From: JBBSGA01 sp038254585
GTDB taxonomy: Bacteria > Chloroflexota > Chloroflexia > Chloroflexales > Kallotenuaceae
Assembly: GCA_038254585.1 (NCBI GenBank)
Contig: JBBSGA010000001.1
Span: forward strand, 1-64,000
Length of the DNA: 64,000 bases
Reading direction: 5' to 3'
In this document: positions 34,537 through 42,131 of the stretch, piece after piece
Layout of the letters: every line of letters starts with the position of its first letter
Position numbering within the stretch: the stretch's first letter is position 1
The notes under the pieces: generated by a model
What the model was told of the DNA's origin: nothing
The model's input: only the letters and a program-made list of their open reading frames with translations
Databases searched by the model: none
Program-made: the position numbers and the translations under genes

Positions 34537-35886
34537 TCACCCCCTGGCCCGCTCATGCGGGCGCTCCTGTGCGACGGCTTTCTCCGCGGCGCGCCCCGTG
34601 CGCGTGGCCGGCACCGCGGCAAGCTCGCGTCCCGCCACCAGATCGATCAGCCAATCGGTTCCAACGCGCAGGCGCTTCCCCATGCTCGGCAGCTTGGCAA
34701 GATAGACCGCGCGCCACATCAGCCAGGCCGTTAGCCCGGAGAAGCGGAAGCCGCGCAGTCGTGCGACGCCCGCGTGCTTGCCGACGAGCGCCAGCTCGCC
34801 GATCGGGCTATACCGGAAGGGCTGCGGCTGCCGGCCTCGCAGGACCGCGACGATGTTACGGGCCACCACCTTGCCCTCGCGGGTCGCGTTCTGAGCAGTC
34901 GGGGCATAGGTCGCCCCGGACTGCCCCTTGGGCACCTCGGCGCAGTCGCCGAGCGCCCAGACGTTGGGATGCCCTTGCACGGCCAGTGTCGCATCCACCA
35001 CGAGCCCACCATGATGACCCCGTTTCGTGTCGAGCTTTGCGACGACCGGGTTCGGCATCACTCCCCCGGTCCAGATCAGCGTGTATGCGTCGATACGCTG
35101 CCCGCCCTCGACTTCGACGTAGCCGTCACCGGTGCCGGTGATCTTCGTATTGAGCATCACCTCGACCCCACGCTGCTGGAGCTCTTTCTGCGCGAACGCG
35201 GCCAGCCGCCCGCTTAGCTCCGGCAGCAGACGTCCCTCGGGGTGGACGATCACGGTGCGAATGTCGGATGGATGGATCCCCTGAAAGTCACGCGCGCTAG
35301 TGCGCACGAGGTCGTTGAGCGCGGCCATCGTCTCGACGCCCGAAAAGCCACCACCTCCCACGACGAAGGTGAGCAGGGCCCGCCGCCGTGCCTGATCCGG
35401 CTCGTCGTCCGCCCGCTCCAGCAGGGCCAGGGCTCGATCGTAGATCGCGGTCGCATCGGCAATCGTCTTGAGCGTGATCGAGTGCTCGCGTAGACCGGGA
35501 ATATTATGGAAATTGGTGACCGACCCGAGCGCGATCACGAGGTGATCTGCCTCAAGTACCTTCTCGGTCTCGGGTATGCCGTTCTCCTCGTCGCCGAGTG
35601 TGAGCGTGACGTGTCTGTGCTCGAGATCGATCGCCTCGATACGACCCTGCTCGAACACAACCCGCGGCGCCAGACGTCGCACCGCGGTGACGACGTGCCG
35701 CGTGTCGATCTGCCCGCCGGCCACCTCCGTCAGCATCGGGGTGAAGAGAAAGAAGTTGTTGCGGTCGACGAGTGTGACCGTCGCGCCGTCGGAGCCGGCC
35801 AGCAGCCGCGCAAGCTCTCGCGCTGCATAGAGGCCGGCGAAGCCGGCTCCAAGAATAACGATCTTTGGCTTATCGTCGCGCTCCAC
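34537..35886 (-). CDS. ndh: Type II NADH:quinone dehydrogenase (NDH-2)
   Basis: 449 residues. FAD-binding VILGAGFAGLYAARELAR at the N-terminus, a second Rossmann motif for NADH (VVGGGGFSGVETMAAL), and the WTGGVMPNP and VWALGDCAEVP segments of NDH-2 enzymes. It oxidises NADH and reduces quinone without pumping protons; the C-terminal region would bind the membrane peripherally. GTG at 35886 was chosen because GAGGAG precedes it and because the longer frame (to 35928) would overlap the promoter -10. It is the first gene behind the second phased-repeat promoter and heads an 8.6-kb same-strand run. Confidence 0.88.
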   Translation of the reverse strand: MERDDKPKIVILGAGFAGLYAARELARLLAGSDGATVTLVDRNNFFLFTPMLTEVAGGQIDTRHVVTAVRRLAPRVVFEQGRIEAIDLEHRHVTLTLGDEENGIPETEKVLEADHLVIALGSVTNFHNIPGLREHSITLKTIADATAIYDRALALLERADDEPDQARRRALLTFVVGGGGFSGVETMAALNDLVRTSARDFQGIHPSDIRTVIVHPEGRLLPELSGRLAAFAQKELQQRGVEVMLNTKITGTGDGYVEVEGGQRIDAYTLIWTGGVMPNPVVAKLDTKRGHHGGLVVDATLAVQGHPNVWALGDCAEVPKGQSGATYAPTAQNATREGKVVARNIVAVLRGRQPQPFRYSPIGELALVGKHAGVARLRGFRFSGLTAWLMWRAVYLAKLPSMGKRLRVGTDWLIDLVAGRELAAVPATRTGRAAEKAVAQERPHERARG

Positions 35887-35914
35887 GCTCCACCACTCCT
35901 CGGTATTGGGCAGT

Positions 35915-35990
35915 ACTGTACCGCCCACGCGTGAACGTGCCGGTTAGCACCGGTGAACAAGCACATAAATGTCGGTGAATATTCGTAAAC
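35915..35990 (-). promoter_or_regulatory. Phased 11-bp direct-repeat activator site plus -10 box (copy B)
   Basis: Read on the minus strand: GTTTACG, ATTCACC, TTTATGT, GTTCACC, CTAACCG, GTTCACG at about 11-bp steps (35931-35990), then 10 bp, then TACAGT (35915-35920). Transcription would start near 35908, giving a 22-base leader with a ribosome site before the GTG of NDH-2. Spacing of every element equals copy A at 24126-24201, while the bases between repeats differ, as expected for a conserved protein-binding site rather than a copied element. Confidence 0.75.
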
Positions 35991-36027
35991 GGGTGGGCGG
36001 TCGTAGGCAGTGGCGGGCGAGGACAAC

Positions 36028-36072
36028 AGAAGGCCGGAGGCCTGCCTGGTACAGGTAGACCTCCGGCCTTCT
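36028..36072. terminator. Strong hairpin in the region upstream of the aldehyde dehydrogenase
   Basis: AGAAGGCCGGAGG pairs perfectly with CCTCCGGCCTTCT across a 19-base centre that itself holds CCTG/CAGG. No gene ends here, since NDH-2 leaves leftwards and the next plus-strand gene begins further right, and no T-run follows. It may insulate the two units, or stop transcripts running leftwards into the NDH-2 promoter. Confidence 0.4.
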
Positions 36073-36240
36073 CCCATGAAGTGGAATGTGCTCAATGTAG
36101 GGGAGCCGGATGTAAAACGTGTGACGGTACCATCGATCCCGGTTAACGATTTTGTCATCTAACGTCTCGCAGAGCACCATCCGCCGTGCAGGGAGCCACT
36201 CTATCTGGCTCTGGTATGATGACACGGTCAAGGTTACAAA

Positions 36241-36474
36241 ATGTCTGAGGCTCTTTCCGCTGGCGCTATCGCAAAACCTGGCTTCTGGTCAAACGTGCTG
36301 CCCCGGCTCCTTGTCGTCTCAAGCATCCTGGGGCTGGACGACGAACGGCAAGCGTTGTATGCTGTATCGGCGACGGTCTACTCCTGGAGCGACGGCAAGG
36401 TCATACCCTTGGTACCGGCGGCAGGCCGTCCTGCCTCGCAGGCGCTTGACCTTCCCCATATCCGGGTCCCCTGA
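36241..36474 (+). CDS. Possible small protein upstream of the aldehyde dehydrogenase (77 aa)
   Basis: MSEALSAGAIAKPGFWSNVL... starts eight bases after AAGG and 20 bases after a TATGAT word (36215-36220). It has one weakly hydrophobic stretch (LPRLLVVSSILGL) and no recognised family. The remaining 36073-36583 region holds no other feature apart from a GGCGT/ACGCC stem near 36490-36510. Low confidence; it may be leader sequence. Confidence 0.25.
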   Translation: MSEALSAGAIAKPGFWSNVLPRLLVVSSILGLDDERQALYAVSATVYSWSDGKVIPLVPAAGRPASQALDLPHIRVP

Positions 36475-36583
36475 GGCCTCTGCTGGGAAGGCGTCGTTCG
36501 GAAACGCCCATTGCAGCGCTCGTCGTCCGGGTGTACGCTCTCCTCTGGAGCATTTGACCGGCCGCACTTCCCAGGAGCAAAAC

Positions 36584-38332
36584 ATGGCGATCAGCACCCC
36601 CCATGGCTCGCCGCAGTTCCCGGTCGCGGCTACGGCGATCGCCCCATCCCCACGGGAATGGCTCGACATCTCGGTACGTACGCTCCAGGCTCAGAAAGAC
36701 GCATGGGCAGCTGTGCCGGTGCGCGAGCGTATTGATCTCCTGGACGAGATGATGCGGAATACGGGGGCGATCGCCGAGCGGTGGATCGCCGCCTCGCTCC
36801 AGGCCAAGCGCGCGTTGGGTGATGGGGCGGCCGCCGAGGAATGGGCAGCCGGCCCCTGGCCCGTGCTGCGGAACCTGCGCCAGCTGCGACGCTCGCTAGC
36901 TGGGATCGAGGCGTGCGGTGCGCCGGCAATTCCTGGTCCAATCAGGCTGCGCCCCGACGGCCAGGTCACGGCGCAGATCTTTCCGCAAACGATCTACGAC
37001 CGGATCCTCTTTGGGGGGCTTACCGCTGAGACCTGGATGGAGCCCGGGGTGACGCGCGCCGAAGTGGCCGCAACCCAGGCCCTGGCCTACCATAATAAGC
37101 ACCACCCGGGCAAGGTCGTGCTCGTGCTCGGCGCGGGCAATGTCTCGAGCATCGGCCCGATGGACATACTCTACAAGCTTTTCGTCGAGGACCACGTGGT
37201 GCTTTACAAGAGCAACCCGGTCAACGCCTATCTCAACCCGCTCCTGGAAGAAGCTTTTCGGGGACTGGTGGAGCGACGCTTCCTACGCATCGTCTCGGGT
37301 GGCACGGACGAGGGCACCTACCTCTGCGACCACCCGGGAGTTGAGGAGATCCACATCACGGGCTCCGATAAAAGCTTTGACGCCATCGTCTTCGGGCCGG
37401 GCCCGGAAGGAGCGGCCCGGAAAGCGGCGGTACACCCATTGCGGACAAAGCCGATCAGCGGCGAGCTCGGCAACGTCAGCCCGGTCATCGTCGTACCCGG
37501 CTCTTGGAGCACCGGCGACTTGAAATATCAGGCTGAGCACTTGGCGACGATGCTTACCAACAATGCAGGCTTCAACTGCAATGCCGCGCGGGTCATCTTC
37601 CAGCATGCGGGCTGGGTCCAGCGCGATGACTTGCTCAAAAGGATTCGTTCGCTGCTCGCGACGATACCCCTGCGCGCCGCCTACTACCCGGGAGCCAGCG
37701 AGCGGCAGCAGGCCTTCGTCGCCGCCCATCCCAAGGCGGAACAGTTTGGCCAGGCCGGGACGGACGAGCTTCCTTGGACGCTGATCCCAGGCGTCGACCC
37801 GCGCGCGACGGATGATATCTGCTTCACGACGGAAGCCTTCTGCAGTCTGTTTGCAGAGACGGCGGTCGAGGCTGCGTCGGTGCCCGAGTACCTAGACCGG
37901 TCCGTCGAGCTCGCCAATAAGCATCTGTGGGGCACGCTTAATGCGACCATCATCGTCCATCCCAGATCGCTCAAGGACCCGTCCGTGGCCGCGGCTGTGG
38001 AGCGCGCGATAGCCGGCCTACGGTACGGGACAGTGGCTGTCAATTACTGGGCTGCTGCCGGCTATGCGCTCGCGGTTACGCCGTGGGGCGCTTTTCCCGG
38101 CCATACGTTCGACGATATCCAGTCCGGGACAGGCGTCGTGCATAACACACTGATGTTCTCTCGCTCTCAGAAGAGCGTTCTGCGCGCTCCTTTCCGCACC
38201 AGGCCAACGCCGCCGTGGTTCGTCACGCGGGGCCGTGCTGGGCGCAAGGTTTTTCAAAGACTCTGCGATCTCGAAGCCGCGCCCACCCTCGGGAAGATTC
38301 CCGCACTCATTTGGGCTGCCATGCGGGGCTGA
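36584..38332 (+). CDS. Aldehyde dehydrogenase family protein, long form
   Basis: 582 residues, about 90 longer than typical ALDHs. The N-terminal 110 residues (RERIDLLDEMMRNTG, PWPVLRNLRQLRRSL) are of the type seen in large actinobacterial/Chloroflexota ALDH-like proteins. Catalytic elements: GAGNVSSI in the cofactor region, KSNPVNAYL, HITGSDKSFDAIVFG, the general-base Glu in SGELGNVSPVIV and the nucleophile Cys in NNAGFNCNAARVI. Substrate unknown. ATG at 36584 follows AGGAG; the frame is open upstream but without a ribosome site or family character. Confidence 0.8.
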   Translation: MAISTPHGSPQFPVAATAIAPSPREWLDISVRTLQAQKDAWAAVPVRERIDLLDEMMRNTGAIAERWIAASLQAKRALGDGAAAEEWAAGPWPVLRNLRQLRRSLAGIEACGAPAIPGPIRLRPDGQVTAQIFPQTIYDRILFGGLTAETWMEPGVTRAEVAATQALAYHNKHHPGKVVLVLGAGNVSSIGPMDILYKLFVEDHVVLYKSNPVNAYLNPLLEEAFRGLVERRFLRIVSGGTDEGTYLCDHPGVEEIHITGSDKSFDAIVFGPGPEGAARKAAVHPLRTKPISGELGNVSPVIVVPGSWSTGDLKYQAEHLATMLTNNAGFNCNAARVIFQHAGWVQRDDLLKRIRSLLATIPLRAAYYPGASERQQAFVAAHPKAEQFGQAGTDELPWTLIPGVDPRATDDICFTTEAFCSLFAETAVEAASVPEYLDRSVELANKHLWGTLNATIIVHPRSLKDPSVAAAVERAIAGLRYGTVAVNYWAAAGYALAVTPWGAFPGHTFDDIQSGTGVVHNTLMFSRSQKSVLRAPFRTRPTPPWFVTRGRAGRKVFQRLCDLEAAPTLGKIPALIWAAMRG

Positions 38333-38372
38333 GGACGAGGGTTCGCATACGCCCCGGAGACCGGCCGCACCT

Positions 38373-38670
38373 CTATTTCTTGAAGACCTTGCCCGTGTTC
38401 GCGTCGACGAAGACGCGGCTGCCGAGGTCGCCGGCACTCTTGGCGATGGTAACGGTATAGTAGAGACCGTCCGGCGCTCCCTCGGGCGGCAGAGAGGTGG
38501 AGTTGTCCTTCGAGGCATAGCCGAGCGTGACGCGGCTCAGGATCGGAGACGGTGTTGGCGGCCTCAAAGCCGCGTCCGGTGGGGCGTCGACAGTGCCTTT
38601 GAGGTTGATCTTTCCCGCTGGCCGTCCAGCGCGCCTGTAGAGTCGATTTCTCGGGATTGATGTTCTGCAT
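38373..38670 (-). pseudogene. Frameshifted small gene with a PepSY-like C-terminus
   Basis: One frame gives MQNINPEKSTLQARWTASGK, the next gives INLKGTVDAPPD... ending YYTVTIAKSAGDLG, VFVDANTGKVFKK. Removing one base from the AAA at 38611-38613 joins them into a sensible product of about 98 residues. The last part resembles a PepSY-type repeat (VDAxTGKV). No ribosome site precedes the ATG, and a stop lies just upstream, so the 5' end may also be missing. Either a remnant or an assembly error. Confidence 0.4.
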
Positions 38671-38733
38671 GCGCGGATCGTGAATGCACGACCGGAGTGA
38701 GACATCAGCTCCGGACTATGACTGGCGCAGATC

Positions 38734-38768
38734 AAAGCGCGCCTGGGATCACTGCCCAGGCGCGCTTT
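38734..38768. terminator. Bidirectional hairpin terminator
   Basis: AAAGCGCGCCTGGG and GCCCAGGCGCGCTTT pair perfectly around a six-base loop; the AAA/TTT ends give short T-tracts both ways. It lies after the lipoprotein gene (minus strand, ending 38827) and before the small broken gene, so it most likely ends the lipoprotein transcript. Confidence 0.6.
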
Positions 38769-38826
38769 GGAAATGAGTTGATGCGGTTCGGTCTGGCAAA
38801 GCCTTTCGTAAAGACTTACGTAGGGC

Positions 38827-39552
38827 TTATGGCGCCGTGGTCGCCGTCTCGGTTGTCATCGCATTAGGTGTCGTTGTGCCCATGCTGCCGGTCGCGGTAG
38901 ATGTCGTGACAGGGCTGGGTACGGCGTTGCCTTGGCCGCACGGCACTGCCGTCTCGGTCGCCATCGCACCCATCGTCGCCGTCTCGGTCGTCATCGCGCC
39001 CATCGTCGCCGTCTCGGTCGTCATCGCGCCCATCGTCGCCGTCTCGGTCGCCATCGCACCCATCGTCGCCGTCTCGGTCGCCATCGCGCCCATCGTCGCC
39101 GTCTCGGTCGTCATCGCGCCCATCGTCGCCGTCTCAGTGCCCATCGCGCCCATCGTCGCCGTCTCGGTCGCACCTTCTGTCGCGCTAGGGCACGGGACCA
39201 CTGTCATCGCTCCACCGGTCATCGCACCCGCGGTCTCGGTCGTCATCGCACCCGCGGTCTCGGTCGTCATCGCACCCGCGGTCTCGGTCGTCATCGCACC
39301 CGCGGTCTCGGTCGTCATCGCACCCGCGGTCTCAGTCGTCATCGCACCCGCGGTCTCAGTCGTCATCGCACCGCCTGTCGCGGCCGTCTCCGTCGCGCCG
39401 GCTCCACTTGCGGTCGTCGCCGCGGTCGTGGCGCTTGTCGCACCGCCGGGAGCTGTGGTCGGCGTCTGATTCGCGGCGCCTGAGCTGCAAGCAGCCAGGC
39501 TCGCCAATGCCAGCACGGCCGCAAAACATAGCCCGAGAGATTTGCGTCGCAT
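38827..39552 (-). CDS. Ala/Thr/Met-rich repeat lipoprotein
   Basis: 241 residues. A signal peptide with lipobox (LASLAAC) and CSSG after the lipidated Cys, then an Ala/Thr linker and two tandem repeat blocks: six copies of an 8-residue unit (MTTETAGA) and about seven of a 10-residue unit (TMGAMTTETA). Short Cys-containing spacers (VVPCPS, AVPCGQ) separate the blocks. Start MRRKSLGL at 39552. The composition suits an extended, possibly glycosylated surface stalk; regular methionines could also bind copper. A cousin lies at 42991-43725. Both functions are guesses; no family was recognised. Confidence 0.7.
   Translation of the reverse strand: MRRKSLGLCFAAVLALASLAACSSGAANQTPTTAPGGATSATTAATTASGAGATETAATGGAMTTETAGAMTTETAGAMTTETAGAMTTETAGAMTTETAGAMTTETAGAMTGGAMTVVPCPSATEGATETATMGAMGTETATMGAMTTETATMGAMATETATMGAMATETATMGAMTTETATMGAMTTETATMGAMATETAVPCGQGNAVPSPVTTSTATGSMGTTTPNAMTTETATTAP
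38951..39171 (-). repeat. Coding tandem repeat, 30-bp unit, about 7 copies
   Basis: The unit GTCTCGGTCGYCATCGCGCC plus CATCGTCGCC (plus-strand view) recurs with small changes and encodes TMGAMxTETA on the minus strand. Changes are mostly Thr/Ala swaps at one position. Confidence 0.9.
39218..39361 (-). repeat. Coding tandem repeat, 24-bp unit, 6 copies
   Basis: GTCATCGCACCCGCGGTCTC plus GGTC repeats six times almost without change (plus-strand view), encoding TETAGAMT steps. Near identity suggests recent expansion, and copy number is likely to vary between strains. Confidence 0.9.
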
Positions 39553-39955
39553 CCCTATCCTCCATTTACCTAACGCTGCCACTATCGGCAACGCACACAA
39601 AGGCGCCTATGGCAGCAAGGGTTGTGCCACCATGCGACGAGGCCCGGAGGATGGCGGCCGGTCGACGACGGCACCGGCGACCGACGGTCACCTCACTGCT
39701 ACCCGAATGTCAGCTTAAGGGCATAATATTGCGAAAGGCTCCGCATAGGATCTGAGCATGACGAAACAGTGTTCTCGACGACCCGCTCAGCTTGTCCTTG
39801 CCGGCGTCGTGCTGGCCGCCGGGGCACGTTTTGGAACGATTACGCGTAAAGCTGTGCCCAGACGATCGACTCAACACCTGAAGACCGGACCCGGTACTGG
39901 CGGGTGCGAGCGATCTGGCGACCTGTAGTGGCACGGACGACGGCACGACCGAGCA
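39553..39955. other. Intergenic region between the FHA gene and the lipoprotein
   Basis: No convincing gene. A 78-codon minus-strand frame (39710-39946) has no protein character. AT-rich GGCATAATATTGCG near 39720-39733 is a plausible promoter core for the lipoprotein, but no spaced pair stands out. Confidence 0.3.
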
Positions 39956-40564
39956 TCACGTCTTCCGCACGGCCAGGATCGTCTTGCCGATCCGGATCGC
40001 GGCGCCGGCTCGGACCTCCACCTCATTGCCGACGATGCGCGTGCCATCCACACGTGTGCCGTATCTGCTCGTGTCCTCCAGCATCACGCGCCCGTTTGCG
40101 AGCCACAGGCGGCAGTGACGGTCACGACTGACCGCCGGATCGTGGAGCACGAGTAGACCCATATGCGACTTCTCCGCACCAATCGCACGCCGCACGATAA
40201 GGGCGCCTTCACGCGGGATCTCCGCCTGCTCGCGGGCATCAGGCCCCTGCTGCACCACGACAAAGATAGCGCTTCCCACGGTGCCGGTCTCATCGAAGAG
40301 GCGAAGGCCTGCCGGACGGAACGGACGACGTCCTTCGGGCGCCGGAAAGTCCATCCCTTTGCCCGGGGCGACCTTGTTCATTTGTGCGCGCCGCGACATC
40401 CGCTCGCTCAAGTAGAGGGGAATCGCGATCGGGCCGAGCAGAAGCGTCAGCAGCCCCCACCACATCAGCCCGGAGCGCGGAAAACTCGCGTAGGCATCCT
40501 GTACCACCCATACCAGCGCAAGCAGCCAGACGAGCGGTACCGCCACCCACAGCCACGTCGTCAT
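39956..40564 (-). CDS. Membrane-anchored FHA-domain protein
   Basis: 202 residues. Two N-terminal membrane spans (LWVAVPLVWLLALVWVV and LMWWGLLTLLLGPIAIPLYL) are followed by a linker and a C-terminal FHA domain: ALIVRRAIGAEKSHMGLLVLHDPAVSRDRHCRL with SRxH-like DRH, then NGRVMLEDTSRYGTRVDGTRI. FHA domains bind phosphothreonine, so it would recruit a Ser/Thr-kinase target at the membrane. No kinase gene is in the window. GTGAAAG before the ATG. Confidence 0.82.
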   Translation of the reverse strand: MTTWLWVAVPLVWLLALVWVVQDAYASFPRSGLMWWGLLTLLLGPIAIPLYLSERMSRRAQMNKVAPGKGMDFPAPEGRRPFRPAGLRLFDETGTVGSAIFVVVQQGPDAREQAEIPREGALIVRRAIGAEKSHMGLLVLHDPAVSRDRHCRLWLANGRVMLEDTSRYGTRVDGTRIVGNEVEVRAGAAIRIGKTILAVRKT

Positions 40565-40792
40565 CTTTCACCTGCATCTATGGTGGAGCCGGGTTCCTGT
40601 AACCAGGGCCGAGGTGGGGACGCGTCTCTGCACAGGCGGCCGCCCCACGAACCGAATCCCATAGCAACCCGCACGCCAGGATTCGACCTTCGGCGCGACG
40701 ATCGACGCGCGCGGGAAAGGATCGCCCCGAATGACTCCCTGCGCGGGCCAAGCAGAGCGCGTGCAAGGAAGCGAATGAAGCTGTAGAGCACG

Positions 40793-41290
40793 GTGGCGGT
40801 GCTGCTGAAGGCGTCTCTCGATGCGTTGCGAGGCGAGCTTGTAGCACTCGATCCCGCGCGGCTGCGCTGGCGGCCGGCCGAGGATGCCTGGTGTATCAAC
40901 GAGGTCGTCGGCCATCTGATCGAAGCCGAAGAGCGAGGCTTCGCCGGGCGCATCCGCCTGATCCTCCGCCAGGATCGCCCAGACTTCCGGCTCTGGGACC
41001 AGCCGGTGGTCGCCCTAGCACGGAACGACTGCGAGCGCGAGACGGCTGATCTTATCGCCGCCTTTGTGGCTCTGCGGGTAGCGAGCATCGAGCTCGTACA
41101 GGGACTAATGCCCGATCAGCTGCTGCGCTCAGGTCTCCATCCGGTCGTCGGAGCGCTCACCGTTCAGGATTTGCTCCATGAGTGAGTTTATCACGACCGT
41201 ATACATCTGCAGCAAATCCTCGACAACGTCAAAGCAAGCATATGGCCGGCGATGGGTAATGCACGCCGCTTCTATACCGAAGGGAGCTGA
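40793..41290 (+). pseudogene. DinB-family protein interrupted by an in-frame TGA
   Basis: From GTG 40793 the frame gives a DinB/DfsB-like four-helix protein (INEVVGHLIEAEERGFAGRI, GALTVQDLLHE). It stops at TGA 41183-41185. Reading on in the same frame gives VYHDRIHLQQILDN, then WPAMGNARRF, the normal family C-terminus with its metal-binding HDRxH, ending at 41288-41290. The expected residue at the stop is Trp (HEW), so a single TGG to TGA change explains it. The truncated product loses a metal-binding His, so it is likely inactive. Confidence 0.7.
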
Positions 41291-41332
41291 GCTGGATATC
41301 ACTGCGGCGAACGACCGCCGGGTGGTCGCTCG

Positions 41333-41902
41333 TCATTCGTCGGCGGCTGGCTTTTCTTTTTTTCCGAGGCGTCCGGCCCGCATATCCCAGTAGTGATTGA
41401 TGGCGTAGGTGATACGCTCTTTGACCGTCTGCGCATTTTCCCACCCTTTCGTCTCGACGCGCGCTCCTTCGAGGTCCTTGTAGACTTTGAAAAAATGCTC
41501 GACCTCTTTGAGATAGTGAGCCGGCAGATCTGTGTAGTCGTTGATGTCGTCGAAGAACGGATCATAGTGCAAGACGGCTAGAACCTTGTCGTCGGGCTCG
41601 CCCCGGTCGGTCATCTTGAACATCCCGATCGGGCGCGCCTCGACGATACACCCCGTGAACGTCGGTAAGTTTGTGACGACGAGAACGTCCAGCGGATCGC
41701 CGTCGTCGTAGTAGGTCTGGGGAATGAAGCCATAGTCGCCCGGATAATGCACCGGCGAGTAGAGTACCCGGTCGAGCTTGAAGGCGCCCGTCTTTTTGTG
41801 AAACTCATATTTGTTGCGCGAGCCCTTGGGAATCTCGACGATGACGTGGATGACCTCCGGAAGCGTAGGGCCAGGCTCCAGCTCGTGCCACAGGTTCATC
41901 AT
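41333..41902 (-). CDS. ppa: Inorganic pyrophosphatase
   Basis: 189 residues, family I soluble enzyme. IVEIPKGSRNKYEFHKKTGAF, DRVLYSPVHYPGDYGFIPQT, and the metal-binding DDGDPLDVLV signature are intact; KVLAV, HYLKEVEHFFKVYKDLE and WENAQTVKERI follow. It hydrolyses pyrophosphate from biosynthesis. Two ATGs are adjacent at the start. A canonical promoter lies at 42007-42035. Confidence 0.95.
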   Translation of the reverse strand: MMNLWHELEPGPTLPEVIHVIVEIPKGSRNKYEFHKKTGAFKLDRVLYSPVHYPGDYGFIPQTYYDDGDPLDVLVVTNLPTFTGCIVEARPIGMFKMTDRGEPDDKVLAVLHYDPFFDDINDYTDLPAHYLKEVEHFFKVYKDLEGARVETKGWENAQTVKERITYAINHYWDMRAGRLGKKEKPAADE

Positions 41903-42006
41903 TGCTTGTTACTCCAGACTAATCCACTTGTCCGCACTGGCACCCTCGATGATACGCACCGTGGCGGAGCCGCTGGCTCCTTCAGCCGGGAGCCCAGGTG
42001 GCACAC

Positions 42007-42035
42007 ACTATAGCAAGTGGCATCAGCGGGGTCAA
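42007..42035 (-). promoter_or_regulatory. Sigma70-type promoter for ppa
   Basis: On the minus strand TTGACC (42030-42035), 17 bases, TATAGT (42007-42012). The roughly 100-base leader holds a GGAGCC/GGCTCC hairpin (41966-41980). Confidence 0.65.
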
Positions 42036-42131
42036 CGTCGAAAGTCTCTGTGGCTTGCGCCCTGCTATGCTTCGTCTGCAATGCGCGGGCGGCGGAGCGC
42101 CGCCCGGTTCTAGCCCGAGGAGATGCCCATC

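Noticed and set aside
29600..35900. A composite transposon bounded by the two repeat elements
   Set aside because: The two inverted-repeat elements differ in sequence and no transposase lies between or near them.
38951..39361. Possible CRISPR array (24- and 30-bp repeats)
   Set aside because: Repeats are contiguous with no spacers and are codon-phased in a lipoprotein gene; no cas genes are near.
38837..39469. A plus-strand protein with VAVSVVIAPIV repeats
   Set aside because: It is the complement of the tandem repeats of the lipoprotein gene; it has no ribosome site or signal peptide, while the minus-strand frame has a lipobox.
41183..41185. UGA read as Trp or selenocysteine in DinB
   Set aside because: TGA is used as an ordinary stop by many genes here; a point mutation is simpler, and the family has Trp at this place.
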